A DNA stretch of 64,000 nt from an uncultured SAR116 cluster alpha proteobacterium (GTDB lineage Bacteria > Pseudomonadota > Alphaproteobacteria > Puniceispirillales > Puniceispirillaceae). The stretch covers positions 1-64,000 of the forward strand of contig CACPDC010000006.1 in assembly GCA_902632595.1 (NCBI GenBank). The letters run 5' to 3'. The notes beneath the pieces were generated by a model. It saw only the letters and a list, made by a program, of their open reading frames with translations, was not told the origin of the DNA and did no database searches. The translations under genes were made by a program, and so were the position numbers. Positions 44,962 to 54,453 of this stretch are shown in pieces (positions within the stretch are counted from its first letter, which is position 1; each line of letters starts with the position of its first letter).

Positions 44962-47159
44962 TTCGCTTCATCCTTTTGGGATTTGTCTCCTGCTAAAGGA
45001 ATGCAAATAATAATATGTGCTCCTCCATCTGCATGATTTTGCAATTTAATTTGTCCTCCATGTTCTTGAATAATTTTTTGTACGATTGCTAAGCCAAGTC
45101 CAGTGCCCGCATCACGTCCTGTAACATATGGTTCAAACAATTTAGATAAATTTTTAGTTTGAAATCCGAGTCCATTATCCCTTATTTCTGCATAAACTAA
45201 CGCTTCATCACTCTTCAAATTAACCATAATGATAGGTTTTTTAACATTATTTTCCTTGAGTGCGTCAATTGAATTTTGAATTAAATTTCCAAATACTTGT
45301 CTAATCAGACCTGGATCCGCATCTATGTAAATTGAATCTTGTGGCTTAGAAAATAAAATTTCTATATTGTTATCCTCATTTCGATATAAGTGAACCTGTT
45401 CATTTACGAGGCCTATTAATTCTTGTTTATTAAGAACGGCTGTTGGCATTCGAGCAAAGTTTGAAAATTCATCTACTAATCTACCAATATCACCCACTTG
45501 CCTGCTGATCACTGTCAAAAATTGGTCAAATTGCTCTGCTTTATCGGGGTCCTCTGGCCTATATTTCTTTTTTAATCTATCCGCAGCAAGCTCGATAGGC
45601 GTAAGTGGGTTTTTTATTTCGTGAGCTATTCTTCTTGCGATGTCAGACCAAGCAGCTTTGCGCTGAGCGGACAATAAATCTGTTACATCATCAAAGGTAA
45701 CAACATAACCAACTATTCTTTTCTCAATCTCCTCCGAAGTAATCCCAGCTTGAAGAAAAAGCTGTTGTTCATTCCTAACAATTATGACCTCAGTATTATG
45801 CTGACGTTTTTTTCCTTGCCTTATAATTTCAAATAAGTCGGCAAATTCTGGCAAAATATCTATTAATTGGCTTCCTATCAACTGCTGTTTTGTAAAACCA
45901 AGCAAAGAACAAGCAGCTGTGTTTGGCAAGGTAATAGTTCCCTTATTGGTCAATCCAATCACACCAGAAGAAACACCCGATAATACCGCCTCAGTAAATT
46001 CACGCCTCTGGTCTAGTTGTTTGTTTGCGTTAACAAGTTGCCTCTGTGTCAAGGACAAATCATCCATCATTCTATTAAAGCTAACGCCAAGAAGTGAGAT
46101 TTCGTCTAAATCTGTTTTGATATTTACTCTTGAATTTAAATCACCAGCCCTAACGGAGTCTGCCACTAAAATTATGCCCCTGAGAGGCTTAGTTATAGCG
46201 CTCGAGAGACTTAAGCCAATCCAGAGCGCCGAAAGCAATAAAAATAGAGATATGACTGCAAAAATGGCTGCTAATGAGATCTGAAGATCAAATTGTTTTA
46301 TAGACAGTGATTGATAATCTGAGACTGCTAATCGCGTTTTATCCACCGCTTCTAAAACATCAGAGTCAATAAATCTTCCAACAAGTAAATATGCATCCAC
46401 AAAATTATTGAGTTTTATGAGAGCCTGTATCTTGGTATTGTCCTCAGTTCTGCTTATAACCACTTCATTATTTCTTGCACGGTTCAACCAATCACGATTT
46501 AATTCTGAAAATATTATAGAAAAAGCAAACCTCGACTTTGCTATTATTTGGCCGGTACCATCAACGATTACCGCTTCAGAGAGATTTCTTATTCCAACTT
46601 GATCTGTAATAAACCTATTAAATATTTTTTTATTTTGTACTAATTTTAGGCCATCTCTATTTACGTCATTTGCCATAGCCAGAACTTGTCCACGTACAGA
46701 ACGGGTATGTTCTTCAAGATAAGCATCTGCAATTGTTACCGAATCGTTGACTGCTGTAGAGATACGCTCTGAAAACCAGCCTCGCAAAGAATAATCAACA
46801 ACAGACACAGCAAAGCTAGCCACTATTATTGACGGAAATACAGTTAGCACACCAAATAAAACAGCAAGCCTCATTTGTAATTGTGAACCAGCCTTTTTTT
46901 GTCTTTTTTCAACAAACAGCTTTATAATCTGTCTTATGGTTATAAAGAGTAGTCCAATTAAGCAAAGACTAGCACCTGCAAAGACAGATAATAAAAGCTC
47001 TGATTCTTGGGGTAATGTTTCCACCGTAGAAAGAGCAAGAAGACTAAATATGCTAATTAAAACACTTATTAACACAACGGCAGAAATGAGTTGTAGTAAT
47101 TTTACAAAGCTAGTCTCGCTTGTTTCAGAAAAAAAAGATTTGGTAACAGGAAAATGCAT
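44958..47159 (-). CDS. ntrY: Sensor histidine kinase NtrY
   Basis: A 733-aa membrane kinase. TM helices lie near residues 20-46, 56-78, 97-121 and 290-320, with a periplasmic sensor region between the third and fourth. HAMP follows (about 321-375), then a PAS domain (385-495), and the HisKA domain with H513 in IARRIAHEIKNPLTP. The ATPase domain has the DNGLGF and GTGLGLAIVQKI boxes. It phosphorylates NtrX, whose gene overlaps the end of this one. ntrC lies just upstream. Confidence 0.95.
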   Translation of the reverse strand: MHFPVTKSFFSETSETSFVKLLQLISAVVLISVLISIFSLLALSTVETLPQESELLLSVFAGASLCLIGLLFITIRQIIKLFVEKRQKKAGSQLQMRLAVLFGVLTVFPSIIVASFAVSVVDYSLRGWFSERISTAVNDSVTIADAYLEEHTRSVRGQVLAMANDVNRDGLKLVQNKKIFNRFITDQVGIRNLSEAVIVDGTGQIIAKSRFAFSIIFSELNRDWLNRARNNEVVISRTEDNTKIQALIKLNNFVDAYLLVGRFIDSDVLEAVDKTRLAVSDYQSLSIKQFDLQISLAAIFAVISLFLLLSALWIGLSLSSAITKPLRGIILVADSVRAGDLNSRVNIKTDLDEISLLGVSFNRMMDDLSLTQRQLVNANKQLDQRREFTEAVLSGVSSGVIGLTNKGTITLPNTAACSLLGFTKQQLIGSQLIDILPEFADLFEIIRQGKKRQHNTEVIIVRNEQQLFLQAGITSEEIEKRIVGYVVTFDDVTDLLSAQRKAAWSDIARRIAHEIKNPLTPIELAADRLKKKYRPEDPDKAEQFDQFLTVISRQVGDIGRLVDEFSNFARMPTAVLNKQELIGLVNEQVHLYRNEDNNIEILFSKPQDSIYIDADPGLIRQVFGNLIQNSIDALKENNVKKPIIMVNLKSDEALVYAEIRDNGLGFQTKNLSKLFEPYVTGRDAGTGLGLAIVQKIIQEHGGQIKLQNHADGGAHIIICIPLAGDKSQKDEAK

Positions 47160-47168
47160 TCTTTATGC

Positions 47169-48584
47169 CTATTTATAACTATCACGTGAAAGCGGTAGCT
47201 TCAGTTCTTTTATTTTTTTTCGTAATGTGTTCCTATTGATTCCCAATATCCTAGAAGCCTTTATCTGATTTCCAGATGTTCGCCTCATTGTGGCCTGTAT
47301 TAACGGTCTCTCTACCTCTCTTAAAATCTCATCAAATAAACCTGAAGAAGGCAGGTCACTTCCTAAAGAGTTAAAATATTTTTCGATGTGATATTTTGCA
47401 GAATCTCCAAGAGATTTTTCTTTATCCTCTAATGAGGTGCTTTGCAATTCATCTATCTCTTTTGAAACCTCAGAAACTGTTATTTCATTTGAAACAGAAT
47501 TAACAAAAAGGCGCCTAATAAAAAATGTTAACTCTCGCAGATTTCCAGGCCAATTATAAACTTGTAGCCGTTCAACAGCGCTAGATTGCAAGGTTTTGGT
47601 TATTCCAAATTCATCACTAAGGCTCCTACAAATTACACCCGAAAGCATTCTAACATCTTCAAGTCGTTCTCTTAATGGAGGTACTGAAAGATAAGCCGAA
47701 GACAAGAAAAAATACAAATCATCTCTGAACAATCCCTGTGACACACTATTTCTGAGATTAATACAAGTACCAGCGATGATTCTTGCTGGTCTATATGGAT
47801 TTGAATCTGCTGCATCTAAAAAGCTCATCAATGCTCGTTGCGCATCACTTGATAAAAGATCGATATTATTTATAAACAAAATATTTTTAGTAACTGTTTT
47901 TATGATATTTTCTTGCCCAAATAATAAGTTCAGATGCTCCTCTGGAGGAATATAGGATAGATTAACAGAGGTAAATTCTTGCTTCTTCTGATTACCTATT
48001 TGACATAAAGTACGGGCTATTTCTTCTTTTTCCGTACCCGCCTCTGCATGAATTAAAACTGGAACCTTTGTAGTAGAATATTTGGTCAACAATCTAAATG
48101 TATTTTGCATTGCTACTGACTGTCCTACTAAAGGCAAAGCTATATTTTCCGGAACTATAATTTTTGTTGGACTTGAAGTCGTTGATGATAAAGGCGCTGA
48201 TAATCCTCTTGACGAATTAAGTCTCGCTGCTCGATTACACGCTTTGATTAACTTCCCTAGCTCAAATGGTTTGGGAAAATATTCTATAACTTCATATTTT
48301 TGAGCTTTAATGGCTGTTAATAAGTTAGTTCTAGCGCTCATAACTATAATTTGTAAATCTGGACGTTCTTTTTTTATTTTTGGGAATACATCGAGTACAT
48401 CTCCATCTGGAAATCCTACATCCGTTATGAGTATGTTGCCGCGTTTAGACATTAAATAATCCCATAAACCAGCTAAGGTTGTCACTGCCGACACCTTATA
48501 ACCTTGTCTTGTCAATGCATGAACAAGAAAAGTGCGAACTGATCTATCATCATCTGCCACTATAAATTGTGCGACTTCAGTCAT
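47169..48584 (-). CDS. ntrC: NtrC-family response regulator with degenerate AAA+ domain
   Basis: A 471-aa protein in the ntrC position. The receiver is intact (ADDD, D55 in LITDV, MSA, K105). The AAA+ domain is strongly altered: Walker A reads AEAGTEKE (180-187) instead of GESGTGKE, GAFTGA and its surroundings are deleted after LFGQEN (221-226), and Walker B reads LFINNI (236-241) instead of LFLDEI. The C-terminal Fis-type HTH is well kept (NQIKASRILGINRNTLRKKIKEL). It should bind DNA but is unlikely to hydrolyse ATP or activate sigma-54. It overlaps ntrB by 4 nt and is preceded by AAAGGATG. It is a full-length frame without frameshifts, so it is probably functional in another mode. Confidence 0.92.
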   Translation of the reverse strand: MTEVAQFIVADDDRSVRTFLVHALTRQGYKVSAVTTLAGLWDYLMSKRGNILITDVGFPDGDVLDVFPKIKKERPDLQIIVMSARTNLLTAIKAQKYEVIEYFPKPFELGKLIKACNRAARLNSSRGLSAPLSSTTSSPTKIIVPENIALPLVGQSVAMQNTFRLLTKYSTTKVPVLIHAEAGTEKEEIARTLCQIGNQKKQEFTSVNLSYIPPEEHLNLLFGQENIIKTVTKNILFINNIDLLSSDAQRALMSFLDAADSNPYRPARIIAGTCINLRNSVSQGLFRDDLYFFLSSAYLSVPPLRERLEDVRMLSGVICRSLSDEFGITKTLQSSAVERLQVYNWPGNLRELTFFIRRLFVNSVSNEITVSEVSKEIDELQSTSLEDKEKSLGDSAKYHIEKYFNSLGSDLPSSGLFDEILREVERPLIQATMRRTSGNQIKASRILGINRNTLRKKIKELKLPLSRDSYK

Positions 48585-49717
48585 TTTAGTTCATCCTTTA
48601 ATTGACTGAATGATTTTTGGTTCTTGCCTAATATTTTTAGAGGTAGATTGATTATGAAATGGGTTTTACCTGCAGAGGATCTCACATCAATTACACCACC
48701 ATGTTCCGAGACGACTGAAGCTACAAGAGCTAAACCTAGACCAGATCCATTTAATTTGTCAGATACAAATGGCTCGAATATATATTCCTGCAATTCAGGA
48801 GCAATGCCCCTTCCAGTATCAATAATTTCTATTTGCAGTGGCAATTGATTTGAACCAAGTTGTTCTAAGGCGGAATGAGGAGCAGATAATGCATAGGAGG
48901 TTTTAACAACGAGCACATCGTTCTTTAAAGTTGCTTCAGAAGCATTTTTAAACAAATTAAGAAATAATTGAATAAAAAGATCTCTATCTGCCGATATTAG
49001 CGGCAATGACGGATCATAATCGCGTTGAATAGAAAGATGTTTTCCAAAAGATGAACTATTTATCATTAAACAGTGGTCTAAAACTTCATGAATATTTATT
49101 TCCTCCAAATGAAGGGGTTTATCTGCTGATAGCTTTTCGATTCTTTCCAATAATTTAATTATCCTATCAGTTTCAGTCACAATAAGTTTGCTTAGTTCTT
49201 GGTTCTCTTTTCCTAGCTCTAATTCCAACAGTTGCGCAGCTCCTCGGATGCCCGCCAATGGGTTTCTTATTTCATGCGCCAGAAGTGCTGTAACTTTCGA
49301 CATAGATAAAGCTGCTCCCTTGAAAAGGTTCTGTGATTTTGCAACTTGCTCAAGCATATTTTTTTGTAAAGAAACGACGATGTATTTGTCATTTGAATAA
49401 AATGGTCCAACTTGAATATTAACTTTTGTCTGTTTCAATTTTGAAGCAGAAATACTGACAGAGTGTTCACTCAATGAACTCATCTTTTCCCTTGCTAGCG
49501 AGATCATCTTCATTATATCTGAATCTGAATTAAAATATTCTTCGGCAGAGGTGCCGTTAAAAATGGCAAGACTCGAATTGAAAAATGTCTCTGCCGCATG
49601 ATTCAACCAAGTAAAATAGTTCGAATTATCCAAAATAAATATCGGATAAGGTAATGAATCTAATACCGCGTATCCTGCTGGAAGATTCACCTCTGTGTTT
49701 AAGAAATTTGTCTGCAC
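48581..49717 (-). CDS. ntrB: Nitrogen regulation sensor kinase NtrB
   Basis: A 378-aa soluble histidine kinase. The N-terminal PAS-like domain (about 15-120) precedes HisKA with H148 in VTALLAHEIRNPLAGIRGAAQLLE, typical of NtrB/GlnL. The ATPase domain has IDTGRGIAPEL and GSGLGLALVASVV. It should phosphorylate or dephosphorylate NtrC under control of PII proteins. The start is a GTG at 49717 overlapping the dusB stop (TAGTG). Confidence 0.95.
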   Translation of the reverse strand: MQTNFLNTEVNLPAGYAVLDSLPYPIFILDNSNYFTWLNHAAETFFNSSLAIFNGTSAEEYFNSDSDIMKMISLAREKMSSLSEHSVSISASKLKQTKVNIQVGPFYSNDKYIVVSLQKNMLEQVAKSQNLFKGAALSMSKVTALLAHEIRNPLAGIRGAAQLLELELGKENQELSKLIVTETDRIIKLLERIEKLSADKPLHLEEINIHEVLDHCLMINSSSFGKHLSIQRDYDPSLPLISADRDLFIQLFLNLFKNASEATLKNDVLVVKTSYALSAPHSALEQLGSNQLPLQIEIIDTGRGIAPELQEYIFEPFVSDKLNGSGLGLALVASVVSEHGGVIDVRSSAGKTHFIINLPLKILGKNQKSFSQLKDELK

Positions 49718-50697
49718 TAGGCGGCCTCAATTTGCTCATCAAAGAATCTTTGAACAGCCTCAAAAACTATGTTCGCATTATGGGTGTTATTAGCAACGTC
49801 TCGTAAAGAAGCCGAACCCGGCATTCCATGCGAATACCAGGCAATATGTTTGCGAGCAAGGCGAATACCATTCGAACCGTAACAAGTGAGCATATCTTCT
49901 AAATGGGTTAACATAATTTCTTTTATCTTTCGTACTGTTGGAGTCTCTCTTATTTTTCGATTAGAAAGAAAATCTCCCACCTGCCCTAAAATCCATGGTC
50001 TACCCTGAGACGCTCGCCCAATCATAACACCTTGCGCACCTGACTGAACCATTGCTGTTCGTACATTATGAAAATTGTTAATGTCACCATTCACTAATAC
50101 TGGTATTGAGACCCGCTCTACCGTTTTTCTTATTTCATACCAATCTGCTTTTCCCCTATACATCTGGTTTCGCGTTCTACCATGAACTGCTAGCATTTTA
50201 ATTCCAATTTCTTCAGCAAGTATTCCTATTTCAGGTGCGTTTTTATTCAAATCGTCCCAACCTAGTCGCATTTTTAATGTAACAGGTATATTTGTAGCAT
50301 TTACTACGGCAGAGCAAATTTCTGCCACCAGTTCAGGCGTTTGCATGAGCGCAGAGCCAGAAAATTTGCCAGTAACTTTTTTAGCAGGGCAACCAAGATT
50401 AATATCAATTATGGACGCTCCTAGTTGTTCCGCTATTTTGGCGGCCTCTGCCATAATTGCTGGTTCCCAACCAGCTAATTGAATGGAGAAAGGTGCTTCT
50501 TCTTTCGCAGAAAACTTTAGCTTTCTAATTTCTTTTTTTATTGAATGCAAAATAGCGTGACTCGCTACCATTTCTGAAACAACAAGCCCTCCACCCAGCA
50601 AGCGTACAATCCTGCGAAAGGGCTGGTCTGTTATTCCAGACATTGGAGCTAATACCGCTGCATGCGGAAGTTTTAAAGATCCGACTTTGAGCTGCAT
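49717..50697 (-). CDS. dusB: tRNA dihydrouridine synthase DusB (NifR3)
   Basis: A 326-aa FMN-dependent TIM-barrel enzyme that reduces uridines in tRNA. Visible are LAPMSGITDQPFRRI at the start, the catalytic-Cys segment INLGCPAKKVTGKFSGSALM, the KMRLGWDD strand, HGRTRNQMYRGKADW, and NGDINN and GVMIGRASQGRPWI in the flavin phosphate site. It heads the dusB-ntrB-ntrC-ntrY-ntrX operon seen across Alphaproteobacteria. It is divergent from ispDF. Confidence 0.96.
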   Translation of the reverse strand: MQLKVGSLKLPHAAVLAPMSGITDQPFRRIVRLLGGGLVVSEMVASHAILHSIKKEIRKLKFSAKEEAPFSIQLAGWEPAIMAEAAKIAEQLGASIIDINLGCPAKKVTGKFSGSALMQTPELVAEICSAVVNATNIPVTLKMRLGWDDLNKNAPEIGILAEEIGIKMLAVHGRTRNQMYRGKADWYEIRKTVERVSIPVLVNGDINNFHNVRTAMVQSGAQGVMIGRASQGRPWILGQVGDFLSNRKIRETPTVRKIKEIMLTHLEDMLTCYGSNGIRLARKHIAWYSHGMPGSASLRDVANNTHNANIVFEAVQRFFDEQIEAA

Positions 50698-50816
50698 AAT
50701 ACATTCTCATAAATAATAAATTGCGTAAATAATAGGCAATTATTTCCATTAAATCCACCAAAGAAGTATAATTATGCAAAATAGACAAATTTTAAACTCT
50801 ATGCTTTAAAAAGAAT

Positions 50817-52061
50817 ATGAAAAAATACTCTCTAATAGAATTTGATGTTATTCTCCTCGCAGCTGGAAAAGGCGAGCGAATGGGATTTGAAAAGCAATTT
50901 GCTACCATTGGAAAAATCCCACTTTGGCGATATGCCTTAGATAATATAATAACTCATCCTGCATGTAATTCTATCATTGTTGTATTCCCTGAGAAAACCA
51001 ATATTGATCAGACCCTTTTTAACGAAAACCCAAGATTAAGTTGGGTTATAGGAGGCAATACAAGAAGCGCGTCAGTTTGGAATGCTCTTAAGTTTCACAG
51101 AAACTCACTTTCTAGAAAACCATTTGTCGCGATTCATGACGCTGCGAGACCTATTTTACCACATCCTGTTTTAGATAGAATTATAGAACAACTTCAAATG
51201 GGCGAAAAGGCGGTCATTCCTGTTCTTAATACTAGTGACACCATAAAGAGCTTTTCTGGATCCTATATCACTCGGACCTTAAAGCGAGATGAATTAGTTT
51301 CCGCCCAAACTCCTCAAATATTTGCAACTGAGATAATCGAAAGAAGCTATGAAATTTTATATGCGAAAATGCATAAACAAAATTTGTCAAATACTGAAAT
51401 GAATTTTAGCGATGACTCCAGTCTAGTAGAGATGAATGGAATAAAGGTTGCATTTGTAACTGGAAGCCCACATTTACAAAAAATTACTTTTAAGGAGGAT
51501 TTTTATCATTTGAAACAATTACTTGAAACAAATTTTGAAACTAGAGTTGCAACTGGATATGATGTCCATAAATTTCGTCCCTGGAAAGCCAAAGAGGCAA
51601 ATCATTGTATAAAGCTATGTGGGATTGAAATAGAGCATGACTTTGCAATTGAAGCACACTCAGACGGAGATGTTGGGATACATGCATTATGTGATGCCAT
51701 TTTTGGTTGTTTGGCTGATGGTGATATTGGAAGTCATTTTCCTCCATCCAATAATAAATGGAAAAATGCTAATTCCGAAACCTTTCTGAAATATGCAATT
51801 AGAAAGGTTAGAGATGCGGATGCAGCAATCAAATTTATTGATTTAACGATTATTTGTGAATTGCCAAAAATTGGGCCAAAAAGAGATGAAATTAAAAAGC
51901 AATTAGGTAAATTATGTAACATACAGATGCAAAGTATTTCAATTAAAGCCACTACTTCAGAAAAACTTGGATTTATTGGCAGAAAAGAAGGACTAAGCGC
52001 TATTGCAACTGTTACAATGACTATACCAGCAAAAATAAATGAGAAAAACCCCAATGGATAA
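50817..52061 (+). CDS. ispDF: Bifunctional IspD/IspF enzyme of the MEP isoprenoid pathway
   Basis: A 414-aa fusion. The N-terminal IspD domain (about 1-235) has the CTP-binding ILLAAGKGERMGFEKQF and HDAARPILP, and forms CDP-methylerythritol. The C-terminal IspF domain (about 245-410) begins RVATGYDVHKF and has HSDGDVGIHALCDAIFG and DIGSHFPPSN, the metal site, and KATTSEKLGFIGRKEGL; it makes the cyclic diphosphate. The fusion is typical of Alphaproteobacteria. The 3' end overlaps pgpA. Confidence 0.96.
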   Translation: MKKYSLIEFDVILLAAGKGERMGFEKQFATIGKIPLWRYALDNIITHPACNSIIVVFPEKTNIDQTLFNENPRLSWVIGGNTRSASVWNALKFHRNSLSRKPFVAIHDAARPILPHPVLDRIIEQLQMGEKAVIPVLNTSDTIKSFSGSYITRTLKRDELVSAQTPQIFATEIIERSYEILYAKMHKQNLSNTEMNFSDDSSLVEMNGIKVAFVTGSPHLQKITFKEDFYHLKQLLETNFETRVATGYDVHKFRPWKAKEANHCIKLCGIEIEHDFAIEAHSDGDVGIHALCDAIFGCLADGDIGSHFPPSNNKWKNANSETFLKYAIRKVRDADAAIKFIDLTIICELPKIGPKRDEIKKQLGKLCNIQMQSISIKATTSEKLGFIGRKEGLSAIATVTMTIPAKINEKNPNG

Positions 52062-52527
52062 TTCCATTAGCTATATTCTTTGCCATTTTGCAACATTAGG
52101 ACCTATTGGCCGTAAACTTCCAGCACCTGGCACCGCTGGATCTATTGTAGCAATTTTTGCTGGTTATATTTTGCACCCAATTGGTTGGCTACCATTCCTT
52201 CTTCTTACCTTAGCAGTAAGTTTTCTCGGTGTTATAGCGGCGGATAATTACTCGAAGACAACCAATACTCATGATTCAGGAAAAATAATTATTGACGAGG
52301 TAGTTGGTCAATGGATCACTTTATTATTTATCCCATATGATGTTATGTATTTTATTGGGGCATTATTTTTATTCCGATTTTTTGACATTACAAAAATTTG
52401 GCCCGTTAGTTGGGCTGAGCGGTTAAATGGCGGAGTGGGGATCGTAGCTGATGATTTAGTTGCGGGATTAATGGCTGGCATAATTCTTTTCTTTTTTTGC
52501 AACTGGCGGGACATTGGACTTGGATAA
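52039..52527 (+). CDS. pgpA: Phosphatidylglycerophosphatase A
   Basis: A 162-aa inner-membrane PgpA that dephosphorylates phosphatidylglycerophosphate to phosphatidylglycerol. It has LPAPGTAGSIVAIFAGY near the start, KIIIDEVVGQWITLLF with the conserved acidic residues, FRFFDITKIWPVSW, and GGVGIVADDLVAGLMAG, with about four hydrophobic helices. The start at 52039 overlaps ispDF by 23 nt; ATG at 52054 is an alternative. It overlaps the pncC-like gene at its end. Confidence 0.93.
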   Translation: MRKTPMDNSISYILCHFATLGPIGRKLPAPGTAGSIVAIFAGYILHPIGWLPFLLLTLAVSFLGVIAADNYSKTTNTHDSGKIIIDEVVGQWITLLFIPYDVMYFIGALFLFRFFDITKIWPVSWAERLNGGVGIVADDLVAGLMAGIILFFFCNWRDIGLG

Positions 52528-53005
52528 TCTATCTTTTATTTCAGAAAAACTTCTATCTAATTTAAAACGTAAAGGTAAACGGGTATGTTGTGCTGAGTCT
52601 TGTACTGGTGGGATGATAGCCGCAGCTCTCACTGACATACCAGGCTCGTCCGCTGTGTTCTCGAGAAGTTTTGTGACCTATAGCAATCAGGCAAAAATAG
52701 ATATGCTTGGCGTTAAAGCGGAAACTTTGGAATTATATGGCGCTGTATCTGGACATACAGTATCTGAAATGGCAAGCGGAGCATTAATAGCGAGTAACGG
52801 TGAAGCAGATTTTGCAATTGCCGTTTCTGGAGTTGCAGGACCTGAAGGAGGAAGTGAAGAAAAACCAGTGGGGCTTGTTTACATCTGCATTCTAAAAAAA
52901 GGGGAAATCGGTAAAGTAGATAAATATATATTTCATGGAAACAGACAAGCAGTGCGCATCCAAGCGTCACAAAAAGCCTTGGAGAGTTTAAATCAAATAG
53001 TTTAA
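52514..53005 (+). CDS. pncC: CinA C-terminal domain protein, nicotinamide-nucleotide amidase-like
   Basis: A 163-aa stand-alone CinA C-terminal domain. Hallmarks are VCCAESCTGGMIAAALTDIPGSS near residue 25, FVTYSNQAKIDMLGV, and FAIAVSGVAGPEGGSEEKPVG. Such proteins deamidate NMN to nicotinate mononucleotide in pyridine-nucleotide recycling. The only fitting start is a TTG at 52514 within the end of pgpA, with GGCGGGA just upstream, so it is translationally coupled. It is convergent with ratA (stops overlapping by 4 nt). Confidence 0.9.
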   Translation: MDLDNLSFISEKLLSNLKRKGKRVCCAESCTGGMIAAALTDIPGSSAVFSRSFVTYSNQAKIDMLGVKAETLELYGAVSGHTVSEMASGALIASNGEADFAIAVSGVAGPEGGSEEKPVGLVYICILKKGEIGKVDKYIFHGNRQAVRIQASQKALESLNQIV

Positions 53006-53442
53006 CTCAGATTAAGATAGAGCTCATCTGCCCGGTTTTCAAATGCTTTTACCATTCGTCTGACGGCCTCTGTAAACAATGTTTCCATTACAGTTTGTAA
53101 TAATCGATTTTTAAATTCAAAATCTACATAAAAATCGATTTCACAACCCGCAGGATGTGGTAGAAATTTCCAGTGGTTTTGTAGGTATTCAAATGGGCCA
53201 TCAGCATAGCTCGTATCAATCTTGAGCGAATTCCTATCTACTATAACCTTAGAAGTAAATTGCTCTTTGAAAATTTGAAAACCAATGATTAAGTCTGCTG
53301 TCAATTCTCTTTCATTCTGCTTTCTTATTCTAGCAGCGAGACACCAAGGAAGAAACTCTGGATATTTCTTCACATCTGCAACAAGATCAAATAAATCTTC
53401 TGGTTTATGTTTGATTATTCTTGTTTCCGAATGGACCGTCAT
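53002..53442 (-). CDS. RatA/COQ10-type START domain protein
   Basis: A 146-aa polyketide cyclase/START-like lipid-binding domain of the RatA/Coq10 group. The start [34 protein letters not shown] is characteristic. The C-terminus has AVRRMVKAFENRADELY. In Alphaproteobacteria it follows lipA and is thought to bind ubiquinone or related lipids and assist respiration; the toxin role described for E. coli RatA should not be assumed. The lipA stop overlaps its start (TAATG). Confidence 0.9.
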   Translation of the reverse strand: MTVHSETRIIKHKPEDLFDLVADVKKYPEFLPWCLAARIRKQNERELTADLIIGFQIFKEQFTSKVIVDRNSLKIDTSYADGPFEYLQNHWKFLPHPAGCEIDFYVDFEFKNRLLQTVMETLFTEAVRRMVKAFENRADELYLNLS

Positions 53443-54389
53443 TATAAGAGAGTTTTTTCCCGTGCTAGTTTTAAGGCTGCAAAATCAGCATCTGCGTGAT
53501 AAGAGGAACGGGTCAATGGTGTAGACGCCATCATTAAGAACCCTTTTTGCTGACCTAGCCCTTCGAAATAAGAAAATAAGTTTGGTGTTACGAACCTATC
53601 AACAGGCGCGTGTTTTGGAGTTGGTTGAAGATATTGCCCGATTGTCATAAAATCAACATTTGCGTCTCTCAAGTCATCCATTATGGAGGCAACCTCATCA
53701 TTCGTTTCACCAAGGCCCACCATAATTCCCGACTTGGTAAATATCATGGGATCGATATTTTTCACTTCCGCTAATATAGAAAGAGAGTGCTCAAATCTAG
53801 CCCCTGGTCTAATTGTTCTATATAATCTAGGCACTGTCTCCATATTATGGTTAAATACATCTGGTTTAGCCTCAATAATAATTTCCAAAGCCCCCGGCTT
53901 CCGCAGAAAATCAGGCGTCAAAATTTCAATAGTAGTAGACGGAGACATCAAACGTATAGCAGTTATGGTTTGTGCAAAATGAGTGGCACCACCATCCTCA
54001 AGATCATCTCTATCAACAGATGTGATAACCACGTGGTTTAAATTTAACTTGGCTACAGCCTGTGCAACATTTTCTGGCTCATGAGGGTCTAACAAATCTG
54101 GTTTGCCTGTAGCGATATTGCAAAAGGCACAGGCGCGTGTGCAAATCGAACCAAGAATCATCATAGTTGCATGTTTTTGAGACCAACATTCGCCTATATT
54201 AGGGCATGCCGCCTCTTCACAAACAGTAACTAGATTTTGGTTCCGCATTAGATTACGTGTTTCTTCGAAAACCTCTCCAATTGGGGCCCTCACTCGCAAC
54301 CAGTCTGGACGTTTCGGCTGAGGTACGGCCCGATTTTTTTGTTTTTCTGGGTGGCGCTTGCCACCAATTGTTGTATTAGGAGATGGCAC
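53442..54389 (-). CDS. lipA: Lipoyl synthase
   Basis: A 315-aa radical SAM enzyme that inserts two sulfurs into octanoyl-protein to give lipoyl groups on E2 subunits. The auxiliary cluster ligands are in [13 protein letters not shown] near residues 57-69. The radical SAM cluster is CTRACAFC near 84-91. The later [10 protein letters not shown] and [11 protein letters not shown] are typical. GTG start at 54389 has a strong AAAGGAGG site. It lies just after the pyruvate dehydrogenase genes, whose E1-beta and E2 products carry lipoyl domains that it would modify. Confidence 0.97.
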   Translation of the reverse strand: MPSPNTTIGGKRHPEKQKNRAVPQPKRPDWLRVRAPIGEVFEETRNLMRNQNLVTVCEEAACPNIGECWSQKHATMMILGSICTRACAFCNIATGKPDLLDPHEPENVAQAVAKLNLNHVVITSVDRDDLEDGGATHFAQTITAIRLMSPSTTIEILTPDFLRKPGALEIIIEAKPDVFNHNMETVPRLYRTIRPGARFEHSLSILAEVKNIDPMIFTKSGIMVGLGETNDEVASIMDDLRDANVDFMTIGQYLQPTPKHAPVDRFVTPNLFSYFEGLGQQKGFLMMASTPLTRSSYHADADFAALKLAREKTLL

Positions 54390-54453
54390 TATTGCCTCCT
54401 TTATACTTATTAGACAGAATACACAATGTGATTAAGCATTGACTCCCTTAATG

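Noticed and set aside
53002-53442. RatA toxin of a toxin-antitoxin system
   Set aside because: The sequence is the START/Coq10-like protein that follows lipA in Alphaproteobacteria; no antitoxin partner is adjacent.
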